In this document: positions 9,848-18,374 of the stretch, piece after piece
How positions within the stretch are numbered: position 1 is the stretch's first letter
How the letters are laid out: each line of letters begins with the position of its first letter
Assembly: GCF_003933745.1 (NCBI RefSeq)
Contig: NZ_RSEB01000003.1
Location: forward strand, 186,001 to 250,000
DNA: 64,000 nucleotides
Direction: 5' to 3'
Source: Glycomyces terrestris
Lineage (GTDB): Bacteria; Actinomycetota; Actinomycetes; Mycobacteriales; Micromonosporaceae
Made by a program: the position numbers and the translations under genes
The notes under the pieces: model-generated
What the model saw: only the letters and a program-made list of their open reading frames with translations
The model's database searches: none
Told to the model about the DNA's origin: nothing

Positions 9848-10981
9848 CTACTCGCCTTCCTGGAGCCAGTGGGCGGCCCGCAGGGCGCGGCGCCGCAGGA
9901 GGCCGGGGTCGTCGCCGCGGACGGTGACGTGCCCGATCTTGCGGCCCGGGCGGACCGCCTTGCCGTAGAGGTGCACGTGCGCGCCGGGGTCCTCGGCGAG
10001 GAGGTGCTGGAGGCGCTCGTCGAGGCGGGGGCCGCCGGGGGCGCCGCCGAGGACGTTCGCCATGACCGTGCAGGGCGCGACGGTCGCGGTGGAGCCGAGC
10101 GGGTAGTCGAGGACGGCGCGCAGGTGCTGCTCGAACTGGCTGGTCTCGGCGCCTTCGATGGTCCAGTGGCCGGAGTTGTGGGCGCGCATGGCGAGCTCGT
10201 TGACGAACAGGCCGCCGGCGGTCTGGAAGAGCTCGACGGCTAGCATCCCGCAGACGCCGAGTGCGGTGGCGACGGTCTCGGCGATGCGCTTCGCCTCGGC
10301 GGCGGTCGCGTCGTCGAGGTCCGGGGCGGGGGCGATGACCTCGGTGCAGATGCCGCCGGTCTGGACGGTCTCGACCACGGGGTAGGCCGCGGTCTCGCCG
10401 CGCGGGGAGCGGGCGATCTGGATCGCGAGTTCGCGCTGGAGGCCCATGCGCTCCTCGGCGATGAGGCGGATGCCGGAGGCGAGGACGGGCTCGGCGTCGG
10501 CGGGGGTGTCGACCATCCAGACGCCCTTGCCGTCGTAGCCGCCGGTGGCGGCCTTGAGGACGCAGGGGAGGCCGAACGCCTCGACGTCGGCGAGGGAGGC
10601 GACGGGGGCCCAGCGGGGCTGCGGGAGGCCGAGCTCGGTGAGCCGGGTGCGCATGGCCTGCTTGTCCTGGGCGTACAGGAGGGCCTCGGGGCGGGGCTGG
10701 ACGTCGACGCCGTCGGCGGCGAGCGCGTGCAGGGCGTCCTGGGGGACGTGCTCGTGGTCGAAGGTGACCACGGTGCAGCCCTCGGCGAAGGCGCGGAGGT
10801 CCGCGAGGTCGCGGTAGTCGCCGAGGACGGTCGCGGTGGCGACGGCGGCGGCGCTCTCGGCCGGGTCGCCGGCGAGCACCTTGAGGCTCTGGCCGAGGGC
10901 GATGGCGGCCTGATGGGTCATGCGGGCCAGCTGGCCGGCGCCGATCATGCCCACGGTCGGGAGTTGGGTCGCGGCATCCAC
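9848..10981 (-). CDS. purK: PurK, 5-(carboxyamino)imidazole ribonucleotide synthase
   Basis: The 377-aa ATP-grasp enzyme carboxylates AIR with ATP and bicarbonate to give N5-CAIR, the PurE substrate. The N-terminus VGMIGAGQLARM is the usual PurK nucleotide-fold motif. The central ATP-grasp region (VLKAATGGYDGKG) and the ELAMRAHNSGHWT metal/active-site stretch are intact. The GTG start is preceded by TAGGCT ending 6 nt upstream with no ribosome site, which suggests a leaderless transcript. It is first in a two-gene operon with purE. Confidence 0.96.
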   Translation of the reverse strand: MDAATQLPTVGMIGAGQLARMTHQAAIALGQSLKVLAGDPAESAAAVATATVLGDYRDLADLRAFAEGCTVVTFDHEHVPQDALHALAADGVDVQPRPEALLYAQDKQAMRTRLTELGLPQPRWAPVASLADVEAFGLPCVLKAATGGYDGKGVWMVDTPADAEPVLASGIRLIAEERMGLQRELAIQIARSPRGETAAYPVVETVQTGGICTEVIAPAPDLDDATAAEAKRIAETVATALGVCGMLAVELFQTAGGLFVNELAMRAHNSGHWTIEGAETSQFEQHLRAVLDYPLGSTATVAPCTVMANVLGGAPGGPRLDERLQHLLAEDPGAHVHLYGKAVRPGRKIGHVTVRGDDPGLLRRRALRAAHWLQEGE

Positions 10982-11079
10982 GGCGAGAGCCTAACCCGGG
11001 CGGGCGGCGGGCCGTCGGCATTGCGCACCGGGGGTGACCTGGGCCCTCGGCGCAGCTCGCGGCCCGTGTATTGGCACCG

Positions 11080-11340
11080 TCAACCTGTCATCGGATGTTC
11101 CGCGCCCGCGTCTTCGGCGAGTTGCTCGGGGGCGACGCCGAGGACGCCGCAGAGGGCCATGATGGTGAAGAACGCCGGTGTGGCGATGCGGCCGGTCTCG
11201 ATCTTGCGCAGCGTCTCCGGGGAGATGCCGGCCTCGGCGGCGACGTCGAGGAGGCTGCGGGAGCCGCGGGCCGTGCGCAGCGCCCGGCCGAGGGCGCGGC
11301 CCCGGTCGTGCTCGTCGGGCCGCAGCGGCGGTCGGATCAT
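11080..11340 (-). CDS. XRE-family (Cro/CI HTH) transcriptional regulator
   Basis: The 86-aa protein is essentially one helix-turn-helix domain: RSLLDVAAEAGISPETLRKIETGR (about 29-52) is the recognition region. The -10 box TATAAT (complement of 11347-11352) ends 6 nt before the ATG, so the message should be leaderless. Three copies of a TACCGG element with 14-bp period overlap this promoter (11339-11373) and run toward the divergent map gene. This strongly suggests autoregulation and control of map by this protein. Confidence 0.85.
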   Translation of the reverse strand: MIRPPLRPDEHDRGRALGRALRTARGSRSLLDVAAEAGISPETLRKIETGRIATPAFFTIMALCGVLGVAPEQLAEDAGAEHPMTG

Positions 11341-11373
11341 ACCGGTATTATAGTACCGGTATACAAATACCGG
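11339..11373. promoter_or_regulatory. Three phased TACCGG operators, xre/map divergent promoter
   Basis: TACCGG occurs at 11340, 11354 and 11368, exactly 14 bp apart. The first copy sits in a 10-bp palindrome (ATACCGGTAT), the second in TACCGGTA, and the third is a half site. Minus-strand TATAAT (for the XRE gene) and plus-strand TATTAT/TATACA boxes (for map) lie between or inside the copies. Confidence 0.7.
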
Positions 11374-11393
11374 AACCGTCTGAGAGGCCGTCC

Positions 11394-12161
11394 ATGATCG
11401 AGCTGTACTCCCCCGCCGAGATCGAGGCGATGCGCCCCGCGGGCCGCTTCGTGGCCGCGACCCTCGCCGAGCTCGAGCGGGTCGCCGAGGTCGGCATGAA
11501 CCTGCTCGAACTCGACGACCTCGTCGCCCGCCGCATCAAGGAGGCGGGCGCGGTCTCCTGCTACGTCGACTACCACCCGTCGTTCGGCGGCAGCCCGTTC
11601 GGGAAGGTCCTGTGCACCTCCGTGAACGACGCGGTCCTGCACGGCCTGCCCTACGACTACAGGCTCAAGGACGGCGACCTGGTCAGCTTCGACTTCGCGG
11701 CCGAGGTCGACGGCTGGGTCGCGGACTCGGCGCTGTCGATCGTGGTCGGCGAGGCGCGCGAGCAGGACCTGCACCTCATCGACACCACGACGCGGGCGCT
11801 CGAGGCCGGGATCGGGGCGGCGCGGGCCGGGAACAAGATCGGCGACATCGGACACGCGATCGCGACCGTGGCGCGCGGCGACGGCCTGAGCGTGAACACG
11901 CAGTTCGGCGGGCACGGCGTGGGCCGCACCATGCACGGCGACCCGCACGTGCCGAACGACGGCCGCCCGGGCCGGGGCATGAAGCTCAAGCCGGGCCTGG
12001 TCATCGCGATCGAGCCGTGGTTCCTCCAGACGACCGACGAGATCGTCTACGACCCGGACGGGTGGACCCTGCGCAGCGCCGACGGCTCCCGCGGCGCGCA
12101 CATGGAGCACACGGTGGCGATCACCGAGGACGGCCCGATCATCCTGACCGCCAGGGACTAG
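11394..12161 (+). CDS. map: Type I methionine aminopeptidase
   Basis: Map removes the initiator Met from nascent proteins. The 255-aa protein is of the short bacterial type without a zinc-finger extension. The metal ligands are visible: Asp in SFDFAAEVDGWVADSAL (two Asp), His in GGHGVGRTMH, Glu in AIEPWF and Glu in HMEHTVAI. It starts at ATG 11394. It is not in the usual adk-map ribosomal context but diverges from a small XRE regulator with shared operators, so this copy may be conditionally expressed and a second map may exist elsewhere. Confidence 0.95.
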   Translation: MIELYSPAEIEAMRPAGRFVAATLAELERVAEVGMNLLELDDLVARRIKEAGAVSCYVDYHPSFGGSPFGKVLCTSVNDAVLHGLPYDYRLKDGDLVSFDFAAEVDGWVADSALSIVVGEAREQDLHLIDTTTRALEAGIGAARAGNKIGDIGHAIATVARGDGLSVNTQFGGHGVGRTMHGDPHVPNDGRPGRGMKLKPGLVIAIEPWFLQTTDEIVYDPDGWTLRSADGSRGAHMEHTVAITEDGPIILTARD

Positions 12162-12186
12162 CGGGCCGGGCCGAGGGGACCGGAGG

Positions 12187-12840
12187 CTACGCGGCCGGGC
12201 CCGAGGACGCCGGCCGCTCCGCCTCGGCGCGCCGGAGGCGCTCCATGCGGTCGATCATGCGCTCGGACGCGATCTCCTCGGCGGTGACGGCGTACCCGTA
12301 GTGGTCGCGCCAGTCGCCGTCGATGTAGAGATACCGCTTGTGGAGCCCTTCGCGGCGCAGGCCGAGCTTCTCGGCGACGCGGTTCGAGGGGCCGTTCTCG
12401 GGCCGGATGTTCACCTCGATGCGGTGGAGGCGGCCGACCGTCAGGGCGTGGTCGACGACGAGGGCGAGCGCGGTGGCGGTGATGTTCTTCCCGGCGTGGC
12501 CGCGGTCGATCCAGTAGCCGGCGTACGCGGAGCCGAAGGCGCGGCGCACGATGTTGCCGACGGTGAGGCCGCCGACGAGCGTCCCCTCCCAGCAGACCGC
12601 GAGGGGCCAGCTGGTGCCGTCCTTGATCGAGCGCTTGAGGCCGCGGAGCATGGCGCGGAACGCGGCCGGGGAATGGGCTTCGTGCCAGGTGGTGCCGGTG
12701 CCGGGTTCCCAAGGGGCGAGCCAGGCTTCGTTGGCCCGGCGCAGTTCCGACCAGCGGTTCGCGTCGGAGCGGCGGAAGGGCCGCACGCTCACCGAACCGT
12801 GCTCGAGGCGCACCGGCCATCCGGGGTTGGAAAGGGTCAT
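12187..12840 (-). CDS. GNAT N-acetyltransferase (RimJ-like)
   Basis: The 217-aa GNAT enzyme has the RimJ/RimL layout: VRPFRRSDANRW near the N-terminus, the strand GGLTVGNIVRR, the acetyl-CoA loop GHAGKNITATALALV, and the IRPENGPSNRVAEKLGL helix. It probably acetylates protein N-termini or another amine. I chose ATG 12840 because family members usually begin shortly before the GWPVRLEHG motif; TTG 12900 is possible. It follows moeA/glp on the same strand, the same neighbourhood as rimJ in mycobacteria. Confidence 0.85.
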   Translation of the reverse strand: MTLSNPGWPVRLEHGSVSVRPFRRSDANRWSELRRANEAWLAPWEPGTGTTWHEAHSPAAFRAMLRGLKRSIKDGTSWPLAVCWEGTLVGGLTVGNIVRRAFGSAYAGYWIDRGHAGKNITATALALVVDHALTVGRLHRIEVNIRPENGPSNRVAEKLGLRREGLHKRYLYIDGDWRDHYGYAVTAEEIASERMIDRMERLRRAEAERPASSGPAA

Positions 12841-12906
12841 CGGTCTCGGTCCAGCTGCGGTAGTGGGACGGTCATCGGGGGCCGTCCGCTCTGGTATCAA
12901 CGTGTC

Positions 12907-14142
12907 TCATCGGTTCCTGTCCAGCAGGAGCACGTCCACCGTGGACCCGGCGGGCACCCGGGTCGCGTTCTCGCCGATCGTCATCAGGCCGGTGGCCTCG
13001 GCGAGTCCGGAGAGCGTGTAGGAGCTCGAGCCGAGCGGGGCGACGGTGTAGCCGCCGCCGCGGCGCTCGGCGACGCGGACGGGCCGGAACTCCCTGAGCC
13101 CGCTCGGTGAGGATACGGGCTCGGTCAGGTTGGCGCGCACGCTGGGCCGGAAAACGGGCTCGGCGCCCGCGAGCCGCTGGATGAGCGGCCGCGCGATCAC
13201 CTCGAACGCGATGGTGGCGGCGACGGGGTCGCCGGGCAGGCACACGACGGGGACCTCCTCGGGCCCGATCGTGCCGAACCCCATGGTCTCGCAGAGGTAG
13301 ACGGCGATCGGGGTGAAGTCCACCGCGCCGTCGCGGGAGAAGGTGCGGCGGACCATGTCGCCGGGGCCCGTGCCGGTGCCGCCGGTGGTGATGACGAGGT
13401 CGGCGCGGAGGATCTGGTCGTCGAGGACGGAGCGGAGCGCGTCGGGCTCGTCGTCGCAGATCCCGACCCGGTACGCGTGCGCGCCGGCCTCGGAGGCGGC
13501 GGCGGTGACGAGGTGGGAGTTGACGTCGATGAGCTGGCCGGGCTGGGAGGGCCGGCCGGTGTCGACGAGCTCGTCGCCGGTGGCGATGACGACGACGCGC
13601 GGGGTGGGGCGCACGACGACGTCGGCGATGCCGGCGGCGGCGAGGAGGCCGACGAGCTGAGGCGTGACGCGGCGGCCCTCGTGGGCCAGGATCTCGCCGG
13701 CGGCGCGCTCGGAGCCCATGCGGCGCACGCCGTGTCCGCGGCGCGGCACCTGCCGGACGTCGACCGTGGCCATGCCCTCGTCGGTCCACGCCAGGGGCAC
13801 GACGATGTCCGCGCCGACCGGGAGCGCGGCCCCGGCGGCGACGGAGAAGCAGGTGCCGGCGACGAGCCGCACCGGCCGCCACGAGGAGGCGGCGAGGTCG
13901 CCGAGGACCTTCAGGCCGACGCCCCGCTCGGGGCTGGCGCCGGCGATGTCGTCGGCGCTGCACGCGTAGCCGTCGATCGCGGCGTAGTCGAAGGCGGGCA
14001 GCGGCCCGGGGTTGACCGCGTTCTCGGCGAGGACCGACCCGGTCGACTGGGTCATGTCGATGTCGACCGGGGGCAGGGGTCGGACGAGCGCCAGCGCCTT
14101 CGACAGGAAGTCGGCCAATGGCGTCGCGTCGCCGGTCCCCAT
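12907..14142 (-). CDS. moeA: MoeA/gephyrin-like protein (molybdopterin molybdotransferase family, Glp candidate)
   Basis: This 411-aa protein has the full MoeA architecture: an N-terminal region with FDYAAIDGYA, the MogA-like domain with ITTGGTGTGPGD (about 252-263), and a C-terminal beta-barrel domain. It is annotated by family as inserting molybdate into molybdopterin. The neighbourhood (FmdB/Ruc, 5-FCL, galU, this gene, rimJ) matches Rv0991c-Rv0995, where the MoeA-like protein is the gephyrin-like Glp. Glp binds the divisome protein SepF in corynebacteria. No other Moco gene is nearby, so a cell-division role is a serious alternative. ATG with a GAGGAG ribosome site. Confidence 0.85.
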   Translation of the reverse strand: MGTGDATPLADFLSKALALVRPLPPVDIDMTQSTGSVLAENAVNPGPLPAFDYAAIDGYACSADDIAGASPERGVGLKVLGDLAASSWRPVRLVAGTCFSVAAGAALPVGADIVVPLAWTDEGMATVDVRQVPRRGHGVRRMGSERAAGEILAHEGRRVTPQLVGLLAAAGIADVVVRPTPRVVVIATGDELVDTGRPSQPGQLIDVNSHLVTAAASEAGAHAYRVGICDDEPDALRSVLDDQILRADLVITTGGTGTGPGDMVRRTFSRDGAVDFTPIAVYLCETMGFGTIGPEEVPVVCLPGDPVAATIAFEVIARPLIQRLAGAEPVFRPSVRANLTEPVSSPSGLREFRPVRVAERRGGGYTVAPLGSSSYTLSGLAEATGLMTIGENATRVPAGSTVDVLLLDRNR

Positions 14143-14199
14143 CGCTCCTCATCCCCCCGTCGGTCAGTTGCTCACCTGCGCCGCCTGGCGGCGGTGCAG

Positions 14200-15090
14200 T
14201 CAGTCCAGTGTCGCACTGAATTCGCGCAGCCAGGCGTTGAAGCCGGGCAAGTCGTGGCGCTGGGTGGCGAGCTCGATCAGGGTCTGGAGGTACTCGACGG
14301 GCTGGCCGGTGTCGTAGCGGCGGCCGCGGAGGATGACGGCGTGTACAGGGGTTCCGTTGGCGCGCATGGCGTCCATGGCGTCGGTGAGTTGGATCTCGCC
14401 GCCGCTGCCGGGCTTGGTCCGGTCGAGCACGGGGAAGATCGCGCCGGGCAGGACGTAGCGTCCGATGAGGATGAGGTTGGACGGCGCGTCCTCGCGGGCG
14501 GGCTTCTCGACGAGGCCGGTGACGGCGACGACGTCGGGCGTGTCGGTGGCCTCGACGGAGGCGACGCCGTACCGGGAGACCTCCTCCTCGGGGACTTCGA
14601 GCAGGGCCAGGACGATGCCGCCGGTCTCGGCCTGGAGGTCGATCATGCGCGGCAGGAGCTTGTCGTCGACCTCGTAGAACTCGTCGCCGAGGAGGACGGC
14701 GAAGGGCTCGTCGCCGACGTGGGCGGCGGCGCGGCCGACGGCGTGGCCGAGGCCCTTGGGGCGGCCCTGGCGGATGGTGTGGATCTCGGCGATGCGCTCG
14801 GGGGCCTTGACGACGTCGATGAGGTCGTCCTTGCCCTTCTCGGCGAGGGCGTCCTCGAGGTCGGGGCGGGTGTCGAAGTAGTCGACGATGGGGCCCTTGC
14901 CGCGCGCGGTGATGAGGGTGACGTCGTCGAGCCCGGCGGCGGCGGCCTCCTCCACGATGTACTGGAGGACGGGCTTGTCGACGATGGGGAGGAGCTCCTT
15001 GGGGACGGCCTTGGTGACCGGCAGGAAGCGGGTGGCGTTACCCGCCACGGGAATGACTGCTTTCGTGGCGCGGGGCGCGGTATCAGACAT
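14200..15090 (-). CDS. galU: UTP-glucose-1-phosphate uridylyltransferase
   Basis: GalU makes UDP-glucose from UTP and glucose-1-phosphate for cell-wall and polysaccharide synthesis. The 296-aa protein has AVIPVAGNATRFLPVTKAVPK (nucleotide loop), the PKELLPIVDKP motif, the LGDEFYEV metal-binding region and the VEKPAREDAPSN motif. The ATG start has a TACCCT box ending 6 nt upstream and no ribosome site, so it appears leaderless. It begins the minus-strand set galU, moeA/glp, GNAT. Confidence 0.96.
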   Translation of the reverse strand: MSDTAPRATKAVIPVAGNATRFLPVTKAVPKELLPIVDKPVLQYIVEEAAAAGLDDVTLITARGKGPIVDYFDTRPDLEDALAEKGKDDLIDVVKAPERIAEIHTIRQGRPKGLGHAVGRAAAHVGDEPFAVLLGDEFYEVDDKLLPRMIDLQAETGGIVLALLEVPEEEVSRYGVASVEATDTPDVVAVTGLVEKPAREDAPSNLILIGRYVLPGAIFPVLDRTKPGSGGEIQLTDAMDAMRANGTPVHAVILRGRRYDTGQPVEYLQTLIELATQRHDLPGFNAWLREFSATLD

Positions 15091-15213
15091 ATGGCGAGGG
15101 TATCGTGGGCACGCTCCGTCAGGTCTCGGCCACCCTGGAGAACAGAACGTGAACGTCCCGCGCTCCCGGGCCGGCGGCCCCCTGCGGGCGCAGCCCGCCC
15201 GGTCGGCCGCGCC

Positions 15214-17163
15214 TCAGACGACGGCGACCCGCCAGGTGTCCCGGCCGGCGGCCTTGGCGGCGTACAGGGCCTCGTCGGCGGCGGCGAGGATCTCGTTCGC
15301 GGTGTCGGCGTGCTCGCCGAGGACGGCGACGCCGATCGAGACGGTCACGCGGAGTTCGCGCCCGCCGGAGGCGTCGTTCACCTTGAAGGGGCGGGCGGCG
15401 ACGGAGCGGCCGAGGCGCTCGGCGACCGCGGCGGCCCCGGCGGCGTCGGTCTCGGGCAGCAGCACCATGAACTCCTCGCCGCCGTGGCGGAACGCGAGGT
15501 CGACCTCGCGGATCTGGCCGGTGACGCGGCGGGCGAGCTCGATGAGGACCTGGTCGCCGACCGGGTGCCCGTAGGTGTCGTTCACAGCCTTGAAGCGGTC
15601 GAGGTCGATCGCCAGGAGCGCGGAGGGCCGCTGGTAGCGGCGGGACCGCTCGGCCTCGCGGCGCAGCGACGTCTGCATGAACCGGTAGTTCCACAGGCCC
15701 GTGAGCGGGTCGGTCAGGCTCAGGCGCTGGGCCTGGCGGTGCAGGAGGACGTTCTCGACCGCGACCGACGCCTGCCCGGCGAAGGTGCGGAGCGTGTCGA
15801 CGTCGCCGGGCTCGAAGTCCTCGCCCGCGATGCGGTTGTAGAGGACGAGGACGCCGAGGACGCCGGACTCGGTGCGGGGGGCGCCCGCGTCGTCGGTCTC
15901 GGCGGGGGCGCGGCCCTCGAAGGGCACCGCGACGATCGTGCGGGCGTCCGGCTCGGTCTCGGCGCGGCGGCGGCCGTTGAAGACGCCGTCGGCGATGCGC
16001 CCGTGCGCGGGCACGCCGCTCGCGGCGATCGAGCCGATGATGCCCTCGCCGAGGCGGATCGCGGCGGGCTGGTCGATGCCGAGGTCGCCTTCGCCGGCCC
16101 GCTGGCGCAGCTGGTCGGCGTCGTCCACGTCGACGAGCATGACGACGCCGGCCTCCGCGCCGGCGGTGACCATCGCGGTGTCGAGGATGACCTCCAGGAT
16201 GCGGTCGAGGTCGAGCGTGGCGGTGAGCGTCTGGCCGAGGCGGCCGAGCTGGCCGCGCATCTGGTCGCGGGAGGCGGTCAGGGCGTTCACGTACGCCTGC
16301 GTCTGGGCGGTCATGCGGTTGAACGCGAGCGCGAGGTGGGCGACCTCGTCGCGGCCGTGGACGGGGACGCGCACGTCGAGGTCGCCCTCGGAGACGCGCT
16401 CGGCCGCGGCGGACAGCTCGTGGAGGGGCCGGGTGGTGGAGCGGGCGAGCCAGGCGGCCAGGCCCATCGCGCACAGCGCAGAGACGGCGACCATCGCGGC
16501 GAGCGTCCAGTACATGGGGGTGACGTTCGTGGCGACCGTGCCGATGCTCAGCGGCAGGAACGCGTCGGTGGCGTCCCAGCGGCCCGCGTCGACGTCGCCG
16601 ACGCGCAGCGGCTCGGGGCGGCCGTCGCGCAGGACCAGGTCGGCGTCGGCGACGTTCGCGATCCGGTCGAGGAAGCCGCGGTCGACGACGCGGAACGCGG
16701 AGAACACGGAGACGGTGCCGTCGGCGTTCTGGACCTCGGCCTGCGCGCCGAGCGCGACGATCGGGCCCGCGCCGGCGTACGCGGCGGCCTCGCCGCAGTC
16801 GACCCAGGCGCCGTCGGGCGCCTCCGCGCCGACGTCGGGCGTGGCGACGTTCCCGGCGTCCTGGAGGCCGGTGAAGACGACGCCGTCGACGACGCGGCGG
16901 TCGACGACGAGCTGCGCCATCTCCAGCGCGTCGGCCGTGCCGCCGCTACTGTGGCTGAGTGCCACCACCGCGGCCGAGGCCTGGATGCGCTCGCAGATCG
17001 TGCCGAGGGTCGAGTCGACCGTCGTCACCGCCGAGCTCGCCAGCGCCTCCCCGCGGGAGTCCGCCAGGTGGGACATGACGGCAGCGACGAAGACGGCCCC
17101 CACCAGGACCGGCCCGAGCACGACGACGAGGAACGCCGTGGTGAGCCGTGAGCGCAGCGACAC
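15214..17163 (-). CDS. Membrane diguanylate cyclase (HAMP-GAF-GGDEF)
   Basis: The 649-aa protein has TM1 (about 8-30), an extracytoplasmic sensor region (31-215), TM2 (about 218-239), HAMP (about 240-290), a coiled coil, GAF (about 318-475) and GGDEF (about 480-645). The active-site motif is GGEEF (561-565). The product-inhibition I-site RxxD (REVD, 552-555) is present with the right 5-residue spacing, so it should be an active, feedback-controlled c-di-GMP synthase. There is no EAL domain. The GTG start at 17163 has a GAGGGGG ribosome site 8 nt upstream; the frame stays open further but would overlap the divergent 5-FCL gene. Confidence 0.9.
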   Translation of the reverse strand: MSLRSRLTTAFLVVVLGPVLVGAVFVAAVMSHLADSRGEALASSAVTTVDSTLGTICERIQASAAVVALSHSSGGTADALEMAQLVVDRRVVDGVVFTGLQDAGNVATPDVGAEAPDGAWVDCGEAAAYAGAGPIVALGAQAEVQNADGTVSVFSAFRVVDRGFLDRIANVADADLVLRDGRPEPLRVGDVDAGRWDATDAFLPLSIGTVATNVTPMYWTLAAMVAVSALCAMGLAAWLARSTTRPLHELSAAAERVSEGDLDVRVPVHGRDEVAHLALAFNRMTAQTQAYVNALTASRDQMRGQLGRLGQTLTATLDLDRILEVILDTAMVTAGAEAGVVMLVDVDDADQLRQRAGEGDLGIDQPAAIRLGEGIIGSIAASGVPAHGRIADGVFNGRRRAETEPDARTIVAVPFEGRAPAETDDAGAPRTESGVLGVLVLYNRIAGEDFEPGDVDTLRTFAGQASVAVENVLLHRQAQRLSLTDPLTGLWNYRFMQTSLRREAERSRRYQRPSALLAIDLDRFKAVNDTYGHPVGDQVLIELARRVTGQIREVDLAFRHGGEEFMVLLPETDAAGAAAVAERLGRSVAARPFKVNDASGGRELRVTVSIGVAVLGEHADTANEILAAADEALYAAKAAGRDTWRVAVV

Positions 17164-17321
17164 CGAAGCCCCCTCAAGTTCACTCCCTAGAAGACTACCT
17201 AGAGCTACCGACTGGACACGACATGGCATCTGGTTTTCCGGCAGTCTGGCCGAAAGGACGACTGCAATCGCCTTTTCGGGGGAATCCTTCCAGGTGAGCC
17301 TTGACAACGGAGGGATTTGGC

Positions 17322-17900
17322 ATGCATGAGTCGAAGCGGGCGGCGCGCCGGGCGCTGCTGGAGGCGCGCACCGCGATGCCCGGGGCGGCCCGCGCGGCCG
17401 CCGACGTGGCGACGTGGAAGTCGTTGCGGGACTTCCTGATCGAGGCCGTCGACGAGGGCGCCACGGTCGCGGCGTACCGGCCCTTCGGGGCCGAGCCGGG
17501 CTCGGCGCTCGAACCCGAACTGCCCGAACGGCTCGCGGTGGTCTACCGGGTGATCGTGCCGGTGCTGTTGCCGGACAACGACCTCGCGTGGGAGCGGGTG
17601 AGCGGCGAAACGGCCCAGGAGGAACCGGGGCGGCCGGAGCCAGAGCAGGCGGGCGGGCCGCCGCGGATCGAGGACGCCGCGGCGGTGATCGTCCCCGGCC
17701 TCGCCGTCTCACATGACGGGATGAGGCTGGGCCGCGGCGGGGGCTCGTACGACCGGGCGCTGGCGCGGGTCGGGCCCGGGGTGCCGGTGGTGGCGCTCCT
17801 GCGCGACGGCGAGTTCGGGGTCGAGGTCCCGGCCGAGCCGCACGACCGGCCCGTGACGGGCGTCATCACGCCGTCGAAGGGGTTCGTGTCGCTGCGGTAG
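17322..17900 (+). CDS. 5-formyltetrahydrofolate cyclo-ligase
   Basis: The 192-aa enzyme converts 5-formyl-THF to 5,10-methenyl-THF using ATP. The family marks are a basic N-terminus (SKRAARRALLEAR, ATP-binding), VAAYRPFGAEPG (folate-site strand), and the diagnostic MRLGRGGGSYDRAL near residue 140. ATG 17322 follows a GGAGGG ribosome site by 7 nt; the in-frame TTG at 17301 would bury that site. It is followed by the Ruc-like gene on the same strand, as in Rv0992c-Rv0991c. Confidence 0.93.
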   Translation: MHESKRAARRALLEARTAMPGAARAAADVATWKSLRDFLIEAVDEGATVAAYRPFGAEPGSALEPELPERLAVVYRVIVPVLLPDNDLAWERVSGETAQEEPGRPEPEQAGGPPRIEDAAAVIVPGLAVSHDGMRLGRGGGSYDRALARVGPGVPVVALLRDGEFGVEVPAEPHDRPVTGVITPSKGFVSLR

Positions 17901-17945
17901 GGCGCGGGCGGGCGTGTCCGGCGGCGCACCCGCGGGGCGGATGGA

Positions 17946-17974
17946 ATTAGCAGTCTCGGGCGTTGACTGCTAAT
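17946..17974 (+). promoter_or_regulatory. CIRCE-like operator of the ruc-like gene
   Basis: TTAGCAGTC, 9 nt, GACTGCTAA: perfect 9-bp arms, 10 bp counting the outer A/T pair, with the 9-nt spacing of CIRCE. It differs from canonical CIRCE only by a symmetric C-to-G change at position 7 of each arm. A TAATGT box (17971-17976) overlaps its right arm. In M. tuberculosis the homologous gene (Rv0991c) is reported as HrcA-controlled. Confidence 0.75.
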
Positions 17975-18011
17975 GTCGATCGGGTCCCGTGTGAAGTCCT
18001 GGAGGTTGGAC

Positions 18012-18314
18012 GTGCCTGTCTACGAATACCGCTGCAAGGAGTGCGGTTACGAGTTCGACAAACACCAGTCGTTCTCCGAAGCCAGACTGACCGACTGCCC
18101 GAGCTGCGAGGCCAAGGGCGCGCTCCGGAAGGTCTTCGGGAACGTCGGCGTGACCTTCAAGGGCAGCGGCTTCTACCGCACCGACTCGCGCTCCACCGAC
18201 TCGTCGTCGCTGAGCTCGAACGGGTCGAAGAACGGCGCGAAGCCGAGCGAGTCGAAGACCGAGTCGAAGTCGGAGTCCAAGCCCGCGAAGACGGCGGCCG
18301 CGAAGGCAGCCTAG
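18012..18314 (+). CDS. ruc: FmdB-type zinc-ribbon protein, Ruc-like chaperone
   Basis: The 100-aa protein has an N-terminal FmdB zinc ribbon (VYEYRCKECGYEFD, then DCPSCEAKG: two CxxC pairs) and a C-terminal, probably disordered Ser/Lys/Glu-rich tail (about 60-100). This is the layout of Rv0991c (Ruc), a redox-regulated chaperone that holds unfolded proteins when its cysteines are oxidised. Neighbouring 5-FCL, galU and moeA and a CIRCE-like operator agree with that assignment. The GTG start at 18012 follows a GGAGG ribosome site; an in-frame upstream start at 17973 would lie within the operator. Confidence 0.85.
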   Translation: MPVYEYRCKECGYEFDKHQSFSEARLTDCPSCEAKGALRKVFGNVGVTFKGSGFYRTDSRSTDSSSLSSNGSKNGAKPSESKTESKSESKPAKTAAAKAA

Positions 18315-18374
18315 CGCCGCTCCCCGAGTCTCACGACGCCGGCGCCGCGGATGCGGCGCCGGCGTCGTCGCCGT

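Noticed and set aside
13477..17151. A plus-strand open frame of 1224 codons
   Set aside because: It runs antisense to galU, moeA and the GGDEF gene. Its composition is the Gly/Ala/Val/Asp-rich pattern of an antisense shadow in GC-rich DNA, with no domain recognised.
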